DNA of 43,673 nucleotides, taken from positions 1 to 43,673 of the forward strand of contig QQVP01000048.1 of assembly GCA_003389215.1 (NCBI GenBank), read 5' to 3'. Shown here piece after piece: positions 16,359 through 25,484 of this stretch. Source of the DNA: Planctomycetota bacterium. Lineage in GTDB: Bacteria > Planctomycetota > Planctomycetia > Pirellulales > UBA7805. The stretch's first letter is position 1. Every line of letters begins with the position of its first letter. A model generated the notes under the pieces. That model ran no database searches and was not told the DNA's origin. It saw only the letters and a program-made list of their open reading frames with translations. Both the position numbers and the translations under genes were made by a program.

Positions 16359-16817
16359 ATGTTTGCTTTATCGCTACGCTCGTTTCTCGCTCTCCTGCTG
16401 GTCGCCTGCCCGCATCTCTGCGCGGGCGAGTGTCACCGGCCGAGTTTTTGTGAGGTCGCTGGCCAAGCGGTTGTCGCCGTCGTCGCCAATGACGGCCACA
16501 GTTGCTGCCATCGCGAAGCGTGCCACCGAGACACGGCCGCTTCGCAGGCACCCGTCTCAGAAGCACCCACGGCGCCGACCCATCCCTCGCCCTGCACGAT
16601 GCACGGGACCTGCATCTGCTCTGGAGCTCTGGTAGGCGATTCCGAGGTCGCCGCCTGGCAGCCGCCTTTGAACTTGCTCGCCGTGGCCGGCGACGACACT
16701 CAGGCAGTCGACCTCCTGGGTCGGTGCTCTTCCTGTTTCGCCGAGGCCTCCGCGCCGCCCGGCCTGGCGACCGACGGTCGCTCCCTGCGCATCCGGTGCG
16801 CTTCTTGGTTGCTCTAA
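16359..16817 (+). CDS. Cys/His-rich secreted protein, first gene of the ABC export operon
   Basis: A 152-residue protein with a signal peptide (MFALSLRSFLALLLVACPH, cleavage near CAGE) and about 11 cysteines in the mature part. Cys and His cluster in CHRPSFC (25-31), GHSCCHREACH (46-56) and CTMHGTCIC (78-86), with a further CSSC near 122-125. Such clusters suggest metal binding or disulfides, but no known domain was recognised. It is followed after 123 bases by a MacB-type permease on the same strand and lies just behind a promoter and repeat copy B. A link to metal or thiol-reactive compound export is inferred from composition and context only. Confidence 0.65.
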   Translation: MFALSLRSFLALLLVACPHLCAGECHRPSFCEVAGQAVVAVVANDGHSCCHREACHRDTAASQAPVSEAPTAPTHPSPCTMHGTCICSGALVGDSEVAAWQPPLNLLAVAGDDTQAVDLLGRCSSCFAEASAPPGLATDGRSLRIRCASWLL

Positions 16818-16940
16818 CGTCGTGCCCCCGCACCGCGATTATCGCGATCGCTGGTGCGCGCTGCGGGTCCTTGGACATCCCGCGATGCGCTCGCTTCGCA
16901 TCTGGCACGTTTTCTTTCCTTCCCGACTTAGGGCACGACC

Positions 16941-18113
16941 TTGTTCGGCTTTCGGCCACTTCCCTGGGAGTACGCGGTTCGCAACCTGTTTCGCCGCCGC
17001 GTGCGCACTTTGCTCACACTTGCCGGTCTGACGACGGTGATTGTGCTGGTGCTCGTCGTGGTCGGCTTCATCCGCGGACTCGAGCGTTCGCTCTCGGCCA
17101 GTGGCGATCCGCGGGTTGCGCTCGTGTTCGCCATGGGTATGGGCGAGAACCTGGAGTATTCGTCAATTGAGATGAGCAAGGCCGACGAGGTGCCCGCCAG
17201 CTTCGACGGCGTCCGGCAGCGTTACGGCCAGAAGTACGTCTCGCCGGAGCTTTTCTTGGGCACGGCGATCGACCTGGCCGACCGGTCGACGCCCGGGTTC
17301 GGATTGATCCGCGGCGTAACCCGCGGGGCCCTGCGGACGCGTGGGCAGGTCGAGATCGAGCGGGGTCGCTGGCCACGTAGCGACGAGGTGCTGGTTGGCC
17401 GCCTGGCGGCGACCAAGCTGGGCCTGGCCGCCGAGGACTTGGAAGTCGGCCGGCAACTGACGTTCGAGGGCCGCACCTGGACCGTCAGCGGAGTCTTCAG
17501 CGCGGGGGGCTCTGTCTTCGAATCGGAACTGTGGTGTCGCTTGGACGATTTGCAACAGGCGCTGCAGCGACAGGACCTCAGCCTGGTGGCGATCACCCTG
17601 GACGAAGAAAAGAGCTTCGCCCACCTGCAGCTCTTGCTTGGCAAACGGACGACCGATCTGGAACTGCAAGCGCTGCGCGAGTCGGACTACTACGCGAGCC
17701 TGCTCGACGACTATCGTCACGTCCGCGGTCTGGCCTGGCTCGTCGTGCTGCTGGTCGCCGGAGCCGGCGTCTTTGCGGGCCTGAACACGATGTACGGTGC
17801 CGTGGTGGGGCGCACCACGGAAATCGCCACGCTGCAGACGCTCGGTTTCTTACGACGGGCGATCGTGCTGAGTCTGATTCAAGAAGGGGTGTTGCTGGCC
17901 GCCGCGGCCAGCCTGATCGCCATCGCACTCGCCATGGTCATCGTCAACGGGGTCGCGATCCGCTTCACGATGGGGGCCATCGAACTGAACATCGACAACG
18001 TGGCCATCCTGATTGGCTGCGCGACCGGGCTGATGCTCGGCTGCCTGGGATCGCTGCCTCCGGCATTCCGCGCGGTGCGGCTGCCCGTCGTTGAAGGCCT
18101 GAAAACCGTATGA
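16941..18113 (+). CDS. ABC transporter permease, FtsX/MacB type (first)
   Basis: A 390-residue inner-membrane permease. The TTG start at 16941 is used because PLPWEYAVRNLFRRRVRTLLTL is the expected cytosolic entry to TM1 (about 24-44). A large periplasmic MacB-like domain spans 50-265, and three C-terminal membrane segments follow (about 270-290, 315-340, 350-375). RTTEIATLQTLGF is the conserved coupling-helix region, and the protein ends with LPVVEGLKTV. It has no ATPase domain of its own. The single ATPase at 20319 presumably serves both permeases, giving a heterodimeric transmembrane unit with the one at 21032. The lipoprotein gene starts 45 bases downstream. Confidence 0.9.
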   Translation: MFGFRPLPWEYAVRNLFRRRVRTLLTLAGLTTVIVLVLVVVGFIRGLERSLSASGDPRVALVFAMGMGENLEYSSIEMSKADEVPASFDGVRQRYGQKYVSPELFLGTAIDLADRSTPGFGLIRGVTRGALRTRGQVEIERGRWPRSDEVLVGRLAATKLGLAAEDLEVGRQLTFEGRTWTVSGVFSAGGSVFESELWCRLDDLQQALQRQDLSLVAITLDEEKSFAHLQLLLGKRTTDLELQALRESDYYASLLDDYRHVRGLAWLVVLLVAGAGVFAGLNTMYGAVVGRTTEIATLQTLGFLRRAIVLSLIQEGVLLAAAASLIAIALAMVIVNGVAIRFTMGAIELNIDNVAILIGCATGLMLGCLGSLPPAFRAVRLPVVEGLKTV

Positions 18114-18158
18114 GTCTCGCTCGAGAACATGAGTAACCGTTCCTTAGGAGAAACGAAG

Positions 18159-18671
18159 ATGAAGAAGGAAATGACGGCCGCCGTCGCGTTGGCAACGTTA
18201 CTACTCGCGCTCGCCGGCTGCACCCAGGGGGACACGGCCGCGTCAAACGATCCGGCCGGCCAGCAGTATCTTCTCGACGCCGCCCCCGCCGGCGCGCTGG
18301 AAGTGCTTGCCGCCCGCGAGACCGTGAAGGACGAGGACGAGATCGTCGTGGTCGGTCGCATCGGCGGACGCATGAAGCCGCTGAACGAAGATCTGGCCGC
18401 CTTTTACCTGGTCGACAACTCGTATCGGGCCTGTAGCGACATCGAGGGCGATGAGTGTCCGACGCCCTGGGACTACTGCTGTGATTCGCCCGGCACCAAA
18501 GGCCAGGTGCTGGTCACCGTCGTCGACGAGAACGGCCAGGTCGTCGACAAGGGTGCCCGAGAGCTGCTCGGGCTGAAGGAACTTCAAACGGTCGTCGTCC
18601 GTGGTTCGGCCGAGCGCGACGACAAAGGCAACCTGACCATTCTGGCGACGGGCATCTTTGTGAAGGGCTGA
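18159..18671 (+). CDS. Lipoprotein with CPTPWDYCC loop, OB-fold-like, in the export operon
   Basis: A 170-residue lipoprotein. The start is fixed by TAGGAG eight bases before the ATG at 18159; an upstream ATG at 18129 lacks this. The hydrophobic core ends in lipobox LAGC. The mature part contains alternating strands, EDEIVVVGRIGG and LQTVVVRGSAERDD then NLTILATGIFV, which resemble an OB-fold. A loop, CSDIEGDECPTPWDYCC, holds four cysteines. From memory the CPTPWDYCC pattern recurs in planctomycete proteins of unknown function beside adaptor or permease genes; this was not searched. It may bind a metal or substrate at the membrane surface for hand-over to the HlyD-type adaptor. Confidence 0.82.
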   Translation: MKKEMTAAVALATLLLALAGCTQGDTAASNDPAGQQYLLDAAPAGALEVLAARETVKDEDEIVVVGRIGGRMKPLNEDLAAFYLVDNSYRACSDIEGDECPTPWDYCCDSPGTKGQVLVTVVDENGQVVDKGARELLGLKELQTVVVRGSAERDDKGNLTILATGIFVKG

Positions 18672-18723
18672 ACGTCACGCGCGGCCGCCCCGATCCGCGT
18701 GCGACAACTTTGGAGAACGTACG

Positions 18724-20322
18724 ATGAACGCGAACGTCGATCTTTCCGAACTGGCGATCGAACGGGCCGAGCCACCCGCCCCGGCTCGCCCTCGCCCGCA
18801 TCTGATGACGCGGTACGTGTTGCCCCTGGCGCTGCTGCTCGGCTTCGCCGCGCTGGTCGTCTGGTCGCTGCGCGATGTACTTCGTCCGCCGCTGGAAGTG
18901 GAGGTGATCAAGGTCATGGAGGATCGCGCCGAGGTGCAGCCGGTGGGCACCCCGCTCTTCAAGGCGGCCGGTTGGATCGAGCCCCGCCCCACGGCCATTC
19001 GCGTGGCGGCCCTGGCCCCGGGTGTCGTCGAAGACCTGCTCGTTGTCGAGGATCAAGCGGTAACCGCCGGCCAGCCGATCGCCGAGCTGATTAAGGAAGA
19101 CTCCGAGTTGCGGCTGCAGCACGCCAGAGCTGCGTACGATCTGCGTACGGCGAATGTGAAGATCGCGGCGGCCCGTTTGGCGGCGGCTGAAACCCGTTAC
19201 GAAGTGCCGTCGCACCTGGAGGCCCCCCTGGCCGCGGCCAAGGCCCAATGGGCGAAGATCGAAACCGACCTGGCCAATCTGCCGCATCAGCGAAAGCGTG
19301 CCGAGGCCGACCTGGTTTACAACCGCAACAACTACGAGAGCAAGAAGCAGGCCGGCACCGCCGTGGCCGCCCGCGAACTCGATCAGGCCAAGAGCCTGTT
19401 CGATTCGTCGCTGGCGTTGGTGGCCGAGTTGCGTGCCCGCGAGGCCTCGCTGCTGCAGGAAAAGCAGGCTCTGGAAACGCGGGTCGAGGCGCTGGAAGAC
19501 CTTCTCGACATGAAGCCCGACGAGAAACAGGCCGTCGACGAAGCCAAGGCTCAGCTGGCGGCCAACCAGGCCTTGGCCGAACAGGCCCGCGTCGCGGTGG
19601 ACGAGGCCGAACTGCGGCTCTCGCGGATGACGATTCGCGCGCCGACCGATGGTCGTGTGTTGGCGCTCAATGCCACGCCCGGCACGCGGGTCGCCTCGGG
19701 CGCGGTCAAATCGAGCCACACCGACGACACGACCGTGGTCACAATGTATCGTCCGCAGAGCCTGCAGGTGCGGGTCGACGTGCGGTTCGAGGATCTACCG
19801 CGGGTGCAGGTCGAACAGCCGGTAACGATCGAGAGCCCCGCGGTGGCCGCGCCGCTGTCGGGTCGCGTGTTGTTCATCAGCTCGCGGGCCGACATTCAGA
19901 AGAACACGCTCGAGGTGAAGGTCGATATCGAGGACCCGCCCAGCGTCTTCAAGCCGGAGATGCTGGTCGACGTGACGTTCCTGGCACCGCCCGTGACGCG
20001 GCCGGCCGGACTGTCCGCCAGCGAGCAGGCGATGCGGATCTACGTGCCGCGAAGGCTGATTCGCCAGGAGGGCGGCGAGACGATCGTCTGGGTGGCCGAC
20101 GTTTCCGACGGCGTCGCCCGGCGGACGCCGGTCGAGACGGGTGTCCGGGCGGGCGAACTCGTCGAAGTCACCACGGGACTGACGGTCGCGAGCCGGCTGA
20201 TCACCACCCCGCCCGCTGAGCTGCGCGACGGGCGTTCGATTCGCATTATCGGCGAGTCGAACGAAGAGTTCGTTTCCGCGTCCAACCCACTGGCGGCCGC
20301 AATGCCGCAGCAGGAGCAATGA
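18724..20322 (+). CDS. HlyD/MacA-type membrane fusion (adaptor) protein
   Basis: A 532-residue periplasmic adaptor anchored by one N-terminal membrane helix at 31-49 after a Pro-rich cytosolic tail. The order is typical: lipoyl half-motif ([20 protein letters not shown]), a long coiled-coil hairpin from about 120 to 300 with a charged middle, the second lipoyl half ([19 protein letters not shown]), then beta-barrel and membrane-proximal domains. The hairpin is longer than in MacA, suggesting contact with an outer-membrane channel encoded elsewhere. ATGA overlap with the ATPase gene indicates translational coupling. Confidence 0.93.
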   Translation: MNANVDLSELAIERAEPPAPARPRPHLMTRYVLPLALLLGFAALVVWSLRDVLRPPLEVEVIKVMEDRAEVQPVGTPLFKAAGWIEPRPTAIRVAALAPGVVEDLLVVEDQAVTAGQPIAELIKEDSELRLQHARAAYDLRTANVKIAAARLAAAETRYEVPSHLEAPLAAAKAQWAKIETDLANLPHQRKRAEADLVYNRNNYESKKQAGTAVAARELDQAKSLFDSSLALVAELRAREASLLQEKQALETRVEALEDLLDMKPDEKQAVDEAKAQLAANQALAEQARVAVDEAELRLSRMTIRAPTDGRVLALNATPGTRVASGAVKSSHTDDTTVVTMYRPQSLQVRVDVRFEDLPRVQVEQPVTIESPAVAAPLSGRVLFISSRADIQKNTLEVKVDIEDPPSVFKPEMLVDVTFLAPPVTRPAGLSASEQAMRIYVPRRLIRQEGGETIVWVADVSDGVARRTPVETGVRAGELVEVTTGLTVASRLITTPPAELRDGRSIRIIGESNEEFVSASNPLAAAMPQQEQ

Positions 20323-21032
20323 ACATGGCACTTGTGGAAATCCGCCACCTGACGAAGCGCTATCACAAGGGGAGCGAGACGATCGTCCCGCTCGACGATG
20401 TCTCGCTCGACGTCGAGGAGGGCGAGTTCGTTTCGCTGATGGGAGCCAGCGGCACCGGCAAGTCGACGCTGCTGAACCTGGTGGCCAGCATCGATCATCC
20501 CGACGAAGGCAGCATCGTGATCGACGGCGTCGACATCGTAGCGATGAAGCGATCGCAACAGGCGGCCTGGCGGGCGGCCAACATCGGCTACATCTTTCAA
20601 TCGCACAATCTCATTCCGGTGCTCACTGCCTACGAGAACATCGAGCTGCCGTTGTTGCTGCTCCCCATGTCGCGTGCCGAGCGACGCCGACGGGTCGACA
20701 CCGCGCTGGAAGCGGTCGGGCTGGTCGACCGAGCCGAACACTATCCTCGCCAGCTTTCCGGCGGGCAGGAACAACGCGTCGGCATCGGACGGGCCATCGT
20801 GGCCCATCCCAAGGTGCTAGTCGCCGACGAACCGACCGGCGACCTCGACGCCGATACGTCGGAGCAGGTGCTGGCCCTGTTGGAGCGGGTGAACAAGGAG
20901 CTCGGCATTACGCTGTTCATGGTGACCCACGACGCGGCGGCGGCCGGCCGCGCCGAGCGACGCTTCGAACTGGACCATGGCAAGCTGATTGAGCGCGACG
21001 CGCAGGTACGACTGGCCGCGGGAGTCAAGTGA
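20319..21032 (+). CDS. ABC transporter ATPase, LolD/MacB type
   Basis: A 237-residue ATPase energising the neighbouring FtsX/MacB-type permeases. Walker A GASGTGKS is at 42-49, signature LSGGQ at 146-150, Walker B catalytic pair Asp170-Glu171 in [11 protein letters not shown] and switch His204 in [15 protein letters not shown] follows the signature, with Glu where Gln is more usual. The start overlaps the adaptor stop by four bases (ATGA). The stop TGA overlaps the next ATG by one base (TGATG). The family includes lipoprotein sorting, macrolide export and peptide export ATPases. Confidence 0.95.
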   Translation: MNMALVEIRHLTKRYHKGSETIVPLDDVSLDVEEGEFVSLMGASGTGKSTLLNLVASIDHPDEGSIVIDGVDIVAMKRSQQAAWRAANIGYIFQSHNLIPVLTAYENIELPLLLLPMSRAERRRRVDTALEAVGLVDRAEHYPRQLSGGQEQRVGIGRAIVAHPKVLVADEPTGDLDADTSEQVLALLERVNKELGITLFMVTHDAAAAGRAERRFELDHGKLIERDAQVRLAAGVK

Positions 21033-22174
21033 TGCTGCGATTCATCCCCTATCTGCTGAAAACCATCTGGCGACACCGCGCCCGAACGATTCTCACCGTC
21101 AGCGGCACGGCGGTCGCGATGTTCGTGTTTTGCTTCGTGGGAGCGGTGCAGGAGGGCATGAGCGATTTGACCCATCGCCGCGAAGCCCGACAGTCGCTGA
21201 TCACGTTTCAAACGAACAAATTTTGCCCCGCCACGAGTCGGCTGCCGCAAGACTACGACGCCAAGATTCGCCAGGTCGATGGCGTGCGCGATGTCGTGCC
21301 AATTCAGGTCTTCACCAACAACTGCCGGGCCACACTCGACGCGGTGGTCTTCTACGGCTTGCCGGCAGAGAAGTTGCAGGCGATTCGCAATTTTCGGCTG
21401 ATCGAAGGTGACTGGGCCGACTTCGAAACCCGTCAAGACGCGGCCCTGGTCGGGCGCGCGGTGGCAGCGCGCCGGGGTCGGCAGCGGGGCGATTCGTTCC
21501 GGCTCGGCGAATTGACCGTCCACGTGGCGGGCGTGTACGAAAGCAGCGATCCGGCCGAGGAAAACTACATCTATACGCACCTCGACTTTCTGCAACGCCA
21601 CAAGGGCCAGAATCAGGTGGGCACGGTGACGCAATTCGAGACGCTGCTCGCCGACGGGGCCGATGCCGAGGCGGTCGGCAGCACGATCGACGAGATGCTT
21701 CTCGGCGGCACGGTCGCCACCGACACGCGACCGAAGGGCGTGTTTCAGGCCCGCAACCTTGGCGACCTGAAGCAGCTGATCGACCTCTCGCACTTGCTGG
21801 CCTTTGCCTGTGTCGGCCTGGTGCTGGCTTTGGTCGGCACCACGACGCTGATGGCCGTGCAGGATCGCGTGAAGGAACATGCCGTGTTGCAGACGATCGG
21901 CTTCACCGGCGGGCGGGTCTTCGGCCTGGTGCTGATGGAGAGCTTGATCTTGAGCGCCATCGGAGGCCTGGTGGGCGTGGGGGCGGCGACCATCGTACTG
22001 TGGGGGAGCGATTTGACGGTCTACACCGAGGCGGTGTCGGTCGCCTTTCGTCCGTCGCTGACGATGATGCTGACCGGCCTGGCCGTGGCCCTGGTGGTCG
22101 GACTGTTGGCGGGCCTGGCACCAGCGCGGGCGGCGGCCCGCGCCGAGATTGTGCCGGCACTGCGGCAGGGGTAA
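21032..22174 (+). CDS. ABC transporter permease, FtsX/MacB type (second)
   Basis: A 380-residue inner-membrane permease. TM1 (about 20-42) is followed by a periplasmic domain to about 245, then three C-terminal segments (about 250-275, 300-325, 345-365). The coupling region reads QDRVKEHAVLQTIGFTGGRV. The periplasmic domain has KFCPATSRLP near residue 60, an isolated Cys not seen in the first permease. ATG at 21032 overlaps the ATPase stop (TGATG); a GTG one codon earlier is open. It is the last gene of the operon, with a convergent lipoprotein gene 64 bases beyond. Confidence 0.92.
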   Translation: MLRFIPYLLKTIWRHRARTILTVSGTAVAMFVFCFVGAVQEGMSDLTHRREARQSLITFQTNKFCPATSRLPQDYDAKIRQVDGVRDVVPIQVFTNNCRATLDAVVFYGLPAEKLQAIRNFRLIEGDWADFETRQDAALVGRAVAARRGRQRGDSFRLGELTVHVAGVYESSDPAEENYIYTHLDFLQRHKGQNQVGTVTQFETLLADGADAEAVGSTIDEMLLGGTVATDTRPKGVFQARNLGDLKQLIDLSHLLAFACVGLVLALVGTTTLMAVQDRVKEHAVLQTIGFTGGRVFGLVLMESLILSAIGGLVGVGAATIVLWGSDLTVYTEAVSVAFRPSLTMMLTGLAVALVVGLLAGLAPARAAARAEIVPALRQG

Positions 22175-22238
22175 GCGACGGTATCAACGCGGGGCTCACG
22201 CGAGAGGGCGGCAGCCGCGGGGCGCGATCTAACGAGAT

Positions 22239-23630
22239 CTAACGATAGGGCGACCAGGGTCGCGGCTGCTGCGACGTGCGACGCGGCGCCGGAGCCGGCG
22301 TGGATCCTGCGGAATCGCCGTCCGACGCGGTCGTCGGTTCTTCGATGACGACGCGGGGTTCGCGGGCTTCGGCGTCGGAATCTGCCGCGGTGGGCGAGGG
22401 GCTCACCGGTTGCTGGTTCCGTGAGCGGACGTAGGGTCGCGTGGTCAGCACCTCGCGACGTGGCTTCGGTTCGGCCGCCAAAGGCGGTTCCGCCGGCGTC
22501 GATCGTTCGGGCACGCCCAGCAGACTGCCCCTGGATGAGGGTGCCGGGGTCGGTCGGGTGGCGATCGTCGGCTGTCGCCGCGACCAGCCGCTCGCGTCGC
22601 TGCCGCTGCGGGGTTCGGTTTCAGAAGACTGCCACAACGGAGCTGAAGAGCTTGCCGAAGAGGACGGCTCGTTGGCCTGCTCCGCCGCGCGACGACGGCG
22701 TTCGGCCAGCGCCGTGAACGCGCGGCGACGACGGCGACGTAGGGCCGCCTCGCGACCGGGCAGCTCGATTTCCAATTCGCGATCGGTTTGCAGCTGCTCG
22801 CCGTCGGGACGCGTCAAACGGACAAACAGTCGCAGCCGTTCTCGTCGTGGTGCCGATCGTTGCCAAGGCAATTCCAGCAGCACGCCGCGGCGCAGGGCCG
22901 TCTCGCTGAAGCGACGTCGCACTTGGGCCGGCGAAAGCCGCCACAGGCCCACGCGGGCTTCCGCTTCGCTCGAAGCCGCCGGGTCGATCAACGAAACGTC
23001 CAGCTTGCCCTCGGGCTCGATTACCTCGCCCGCCGCGTTGCGAGTTTCGACCAGCAGCGAGATCCCTTCGTCGCCGGGTACCCCGTCGGTGTTGGCTCCG
23101 CCGGTGTGGATCTTGTCGAGCGTGATCGAGGCCACCTCGTCCGGGGGACCGTCGATCGTCTCCGCCGCGTAGCTGTCTTCCGTGGCCGACTCGCGGTTCT
23201 CGTAGGCATCGCCGCCGCGCGCGCGAGTCGGAGTTGCCGTCGCCGAGAGCGCAGGTCCCTCTTCGAGCGGCTCCGACTCGCTCGGTTGCTCGTCGAGCAA
23301 CTCGCCCTCGTCCATTTCGCCCGTCGGGATCTCGATTTCGGGGACCCGGAACTCCTGGCGGTTGTCGCGCTGGTCGTCGCGGCGGCGACGCAAGAGGCTC
23401 GGCCGACCGCCGCTGTCGCCGTCTTCTTCGCCGCGAAGGCCCGCATTCTCCTGGCGACACTCTTCGAGCAGGCGTTCGTACTCCTCGATGTAGCCGATGT
23501 ACTTCCAGATCTTCTGTTCCTGGAAACGATTCTCGCGCTCGAGGGCCGCGATTTGCTGCTGCGAACCGCGACATCCAGGCAGTAGCCCGAGGCAAACGAC
23601 GGCGATCAGGATGAGCGTGGGGGACTTCAT
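22239..23630 (-). CDS. Coiled-coil lipoprotein with low-complexity tail, unknown function
   Basis: A 463-residue lipoprotein from ATG 23630 (MKSPTLILIAVV); the longer frame from 23726 begins with Arg-rich shadow sequence. Lipobox LLPGC is at about 16-20. A coiled coil, QQQIAALERENRFQEQKI, follows to about residue 75. The segment from 80 to 185 is acidic and disordered. A compact central domain at about 190-310 has DEVASITLDKIHTGG and WRLSPAQVRRRFSE. The last 150 residues are Ser/Pro/Arg-rich and disordered. From memory this architecture occurs in planctomycetes with no known function. It is possibly a periplasmic spacer or cell-surface component. Confidence 0.75.
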   Translation of the reverse strand: MKSPTLILIAVVCLGLLPGCRGSQQQIAALERENRFQEQKIWKYIGYIEEYERLLEECRQENAGLRGEEDGDSGGRPSLLRRRRDDQRDNRQEFRVPEIEIPTGEMDEGELLDEQPSESEPLEEGPALSATATPTRARGGDAYENRESATEDSYAAETIDGPPDEVASITLDKIHTGGANTDGVPGDEGISLLVETRNAAGEVIEPEGKLDVSLIDPAASSEAEARVGLWRLSPAQVRRRFSETALRRGVLLELPWQRSAPRRERLRLFVRLTRPDGEQLQTDRELEIELPGREAALRRRRRRAFTALAERRRRAAEQANEPSSSASSSAPLWQSSETEPRSGSDASGWSRRQPTIATRPTPAPSSRGSLLGVPERSTPAEPPLAAEPKPRREVLTTRPYVRSRNQQPVSPSPTAADSDAEAREPRVVIEEPTTASDGDSAGSTPAPAPRRTSQQPRPWSPYR

Positions 23631-23968
23631 GTCTTCTTGCAGGTATCGGTCACCATGTACGCAACGGCGCACGCTGATATTGGCACGGCCGCGGCCGCGC
23701 TTTGCGCCTGGCCGCGACGATGGCAAGGTTTTCGTTGAGTTGTTCCGAGTTCACTTGGCGCGACGCCTGCGACCGCGGGAGGTCGGGGCGACGACCGGCT
23801 CGGCAACAAAGGACGGGGGCCGAGCAACTCTGTCTTGCCGCGGCACGAACAGCCACGGGGGACGCCTCTCTACGCTACTTCCTGTACGTGTTCTTTCCTG
23901 GACTTCCGTTCTCGCACGTGCCGCGACTTCCTGTCCGCGTCTGCCCCGTGAAAACTTCCCGTGTCCGC
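23631..23968. other. 338-base intergenic region, nothing identified
   Basis: Lies between the coiled-coil lipoprotein and the downstream ClpP gene, both on the minus strand. It contains no credible gene or RNA. A short ATG-proximal AAGAAG may be the lipoprotein ribosome site. No terminator with a T-run was found behind clpP. Confidence 0.35.
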
Positions 23969-24556
23969 TTAACCTTCCATGTGTTCGATCACCCGATCGA
24001 TCAGCTTGTACTCGATCGCCTCTTCGGGGTCCATGAAGCGGTCGCGATCGGTATCCTCCTCGATCTTCTCGAGTGGCTGCCCGGTATGCTTGAGCAGGAT
24101 GTTGTTCAGCTTGACCTTGGTTTTCTTGAACTCCTTGGCGTGGATCATGATGTCTTCGGCCGTGCCTTCGGCCCCGGCCAGCGGCTGGTGAATCATGATG
24201 CGGGCGTTGGGCAGGGCGAAGCGTTTGTTGGCCGCGCCGGCGGTCAGCAGAATCGCTCCCATCGAGGCACACATGCCCACGCAATAGGTCGCCACGTCGC
24301 AGGTGACCAGCTGCATCGTATCGTAAATGGCCAGGCCGGCACTGACGCTGCCGCCGGGCGAGTTGATGTAGAGGTGAATGTCGGACTTGGGGTCGTCCGA
24401 CTGCAGAAACAGCAGCTGGGCGACGATCGCGTTGGCCACCTCGTCGTTCACGCCGCTTCCCAAGAAGACGATGCGATCCTTGAGCAGGCGGCTGTAAATG
24501 TCCATCGCCCGCTCTTCGCGGCCGCTCTTCTCGATGACGTAAGGAACCAAGGGCAT
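23969..24556 (-). CDS. clpP: ATP-dependent Clp protease proteolytic subunit (paralogue 1)
   Basis: A 195-residue serine peptidase that forms the proteolytic barrel for ClpX or ClpA/C. Started at 24556 ([20 protein letters not shown]), the classical ClpP N-terminus; a start at 24619 would add 21 residues without a ribosome site. The triad is intact: Ser98 in CASMG, His123 in MIHQP and Asp172 in DRDRF, matching the usual ClpP positions. There is no propeptide. The second paralogue gene lies 96 bases upstream on the same strand, and no clpX follows. Together they may form a mixed two-ring barrel, as in other bacteria with paired clpP genes. Confidence 0.96.
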   Translation of the reverse strand: MPLVPYVIEKSGREERAMDIYSRLLKDRIVFLGSGVNDEVANAIVAQLLFLQSDDPKSDIHLYINSPGGSVSAGLAIYDTMQLVTCDVATYCVGMCASMGAILLTAGAANKRFALPNARIMIHQPLAGAEGTAEDIMIHAKEFKKTKVKLNNILLKHTGQPLEKIEEDTDRDRFMDPEEAIEYKLIDRVIEHMEG

Positions 24557-24652
24557 CGGGCTAACCTGTTCGACTTCTGGGGGCGATCGATCTTGCTGGA
24601 GGGGAAAACGAAGCGGCATCGGGGCGGCGTTCCGACCGCCGCCGGCGCGTCG

Positions 24653-25327
24653 TTAGTCTTCGTCGTCGTCTTCCTCGTCTTCCGATTTGGGCGGCTTCGT
24701 GAGCACTTCGTCGACGATGCCGTATTCCTTGGCCTCGCCGGCGTTCATGTAAAAGTCGCGATCGGTGTCTTTGGCCACCTGTTCGATCGACTGTTCGGTA
24801 TGGCTGGCCAGGATCTTGTTGAGCGTTTCGCGGGTCTTGAGAATTTCGTCGGCCTGAATCTCGATGTCGGACACCTGTCCGCCGACCTGTCCGTAGGGCT
24901 GGTGAATCATCACCTTGGCGTGCGGCAGGATGAATCGCTTGCCCTTGTGGCCGCCCGCCAACAGGACCGCGCCTCCGCTGGCCGCCAGGCCCACACAATA
25001 GGTGGCCACCGGGCAACTGAGGATCTGCATCGTGTCGTAGACGGCCAACGTCGCGCTGACGCTGCCGCCCGGCGAGTTGATGTAGAAGTGCACGTCCTTG
25101 CGGCGATGCTCGCTCTGCAGGTAAAGCAGCTTCATCACGATCTCGTTGGCGTTGCCGTCGTGAATGGCTCCCTGCAGAAGAATGATGCGGTTCTCCAGCA
25201 GCAGATCGCCCAGGGTCATCTGCCGCTGACGCTGATAGTCGCGGTAGTTCGCCTGCGGGTCGATCGGACCGACGCGTCGGTCGAGCGAAGCCGCGTGCAA
25301 ATCGGGAGATTCGAAATGGTCGCCCAT
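24653..25327 (-). CDS. clpP: ATP-dependent Clp protease proteolytic subunit (paralogue 2)
   Basis: A 224-residue ClpP with an N-terminal extension (MGDHFESPDLHAASLDRRVG) and a strongly acidic tail (KSEDEEDDDED). AAGGA six bases before the ATG at 25327 sets the start; the frame runs further upstream without signal. The triad is Ser117 in AASGG, His142 in MIHQP and Asp191 in DTDRDFY, so it should be catalytic. The extension could be a propeptide. Sequence is clearly diverged from the downstream paralogue (AASGG versus CASMG around the serine). Gene order tig, this clpP, clpP suggests shared expression. Confidence 0.95.
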   Translation of the reverse strand: MGDHFESPDLHAASLDRRVGPIDPQANYRDYQRQRQMTLGDLLLENRIILLQGAIHDGNANEIVMKLLYLQSEHRRKDVHFYINSPGGSVSATLAVYDTMQILSCPVATYCVGLAASGGAVLLAGGHKGKRFILPHAKVMIHQPYGQVGGQVSDIEIQADEILKTRETLNKILASHTEQSIEQVAKDTDRDFYMNAGEAKEYGIVDEVLTKPPKSEDEEDDDED

Positions 25328-25484
25328 GCGAGGTCCTTCTGCCGTTGACTGACAATCCGTTCCGTTGTCGATCGGGATCGCGTCTCGGATGTGCAAATTG
25401 GCGAGCGGGGAGTCTCGCGTCGCCGTCGATATCCTTAATTGGTTGCCAGATTCCTGCGTCGTGTTGCCTTGTCGGTCGGTCGAC

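Noticed and set aside
18514..19719. 401-codon minus-strand frame opposite the adaptor gene
   Set aside because: Antisense to the coiled-coil region of the HlyD-type adaptor.
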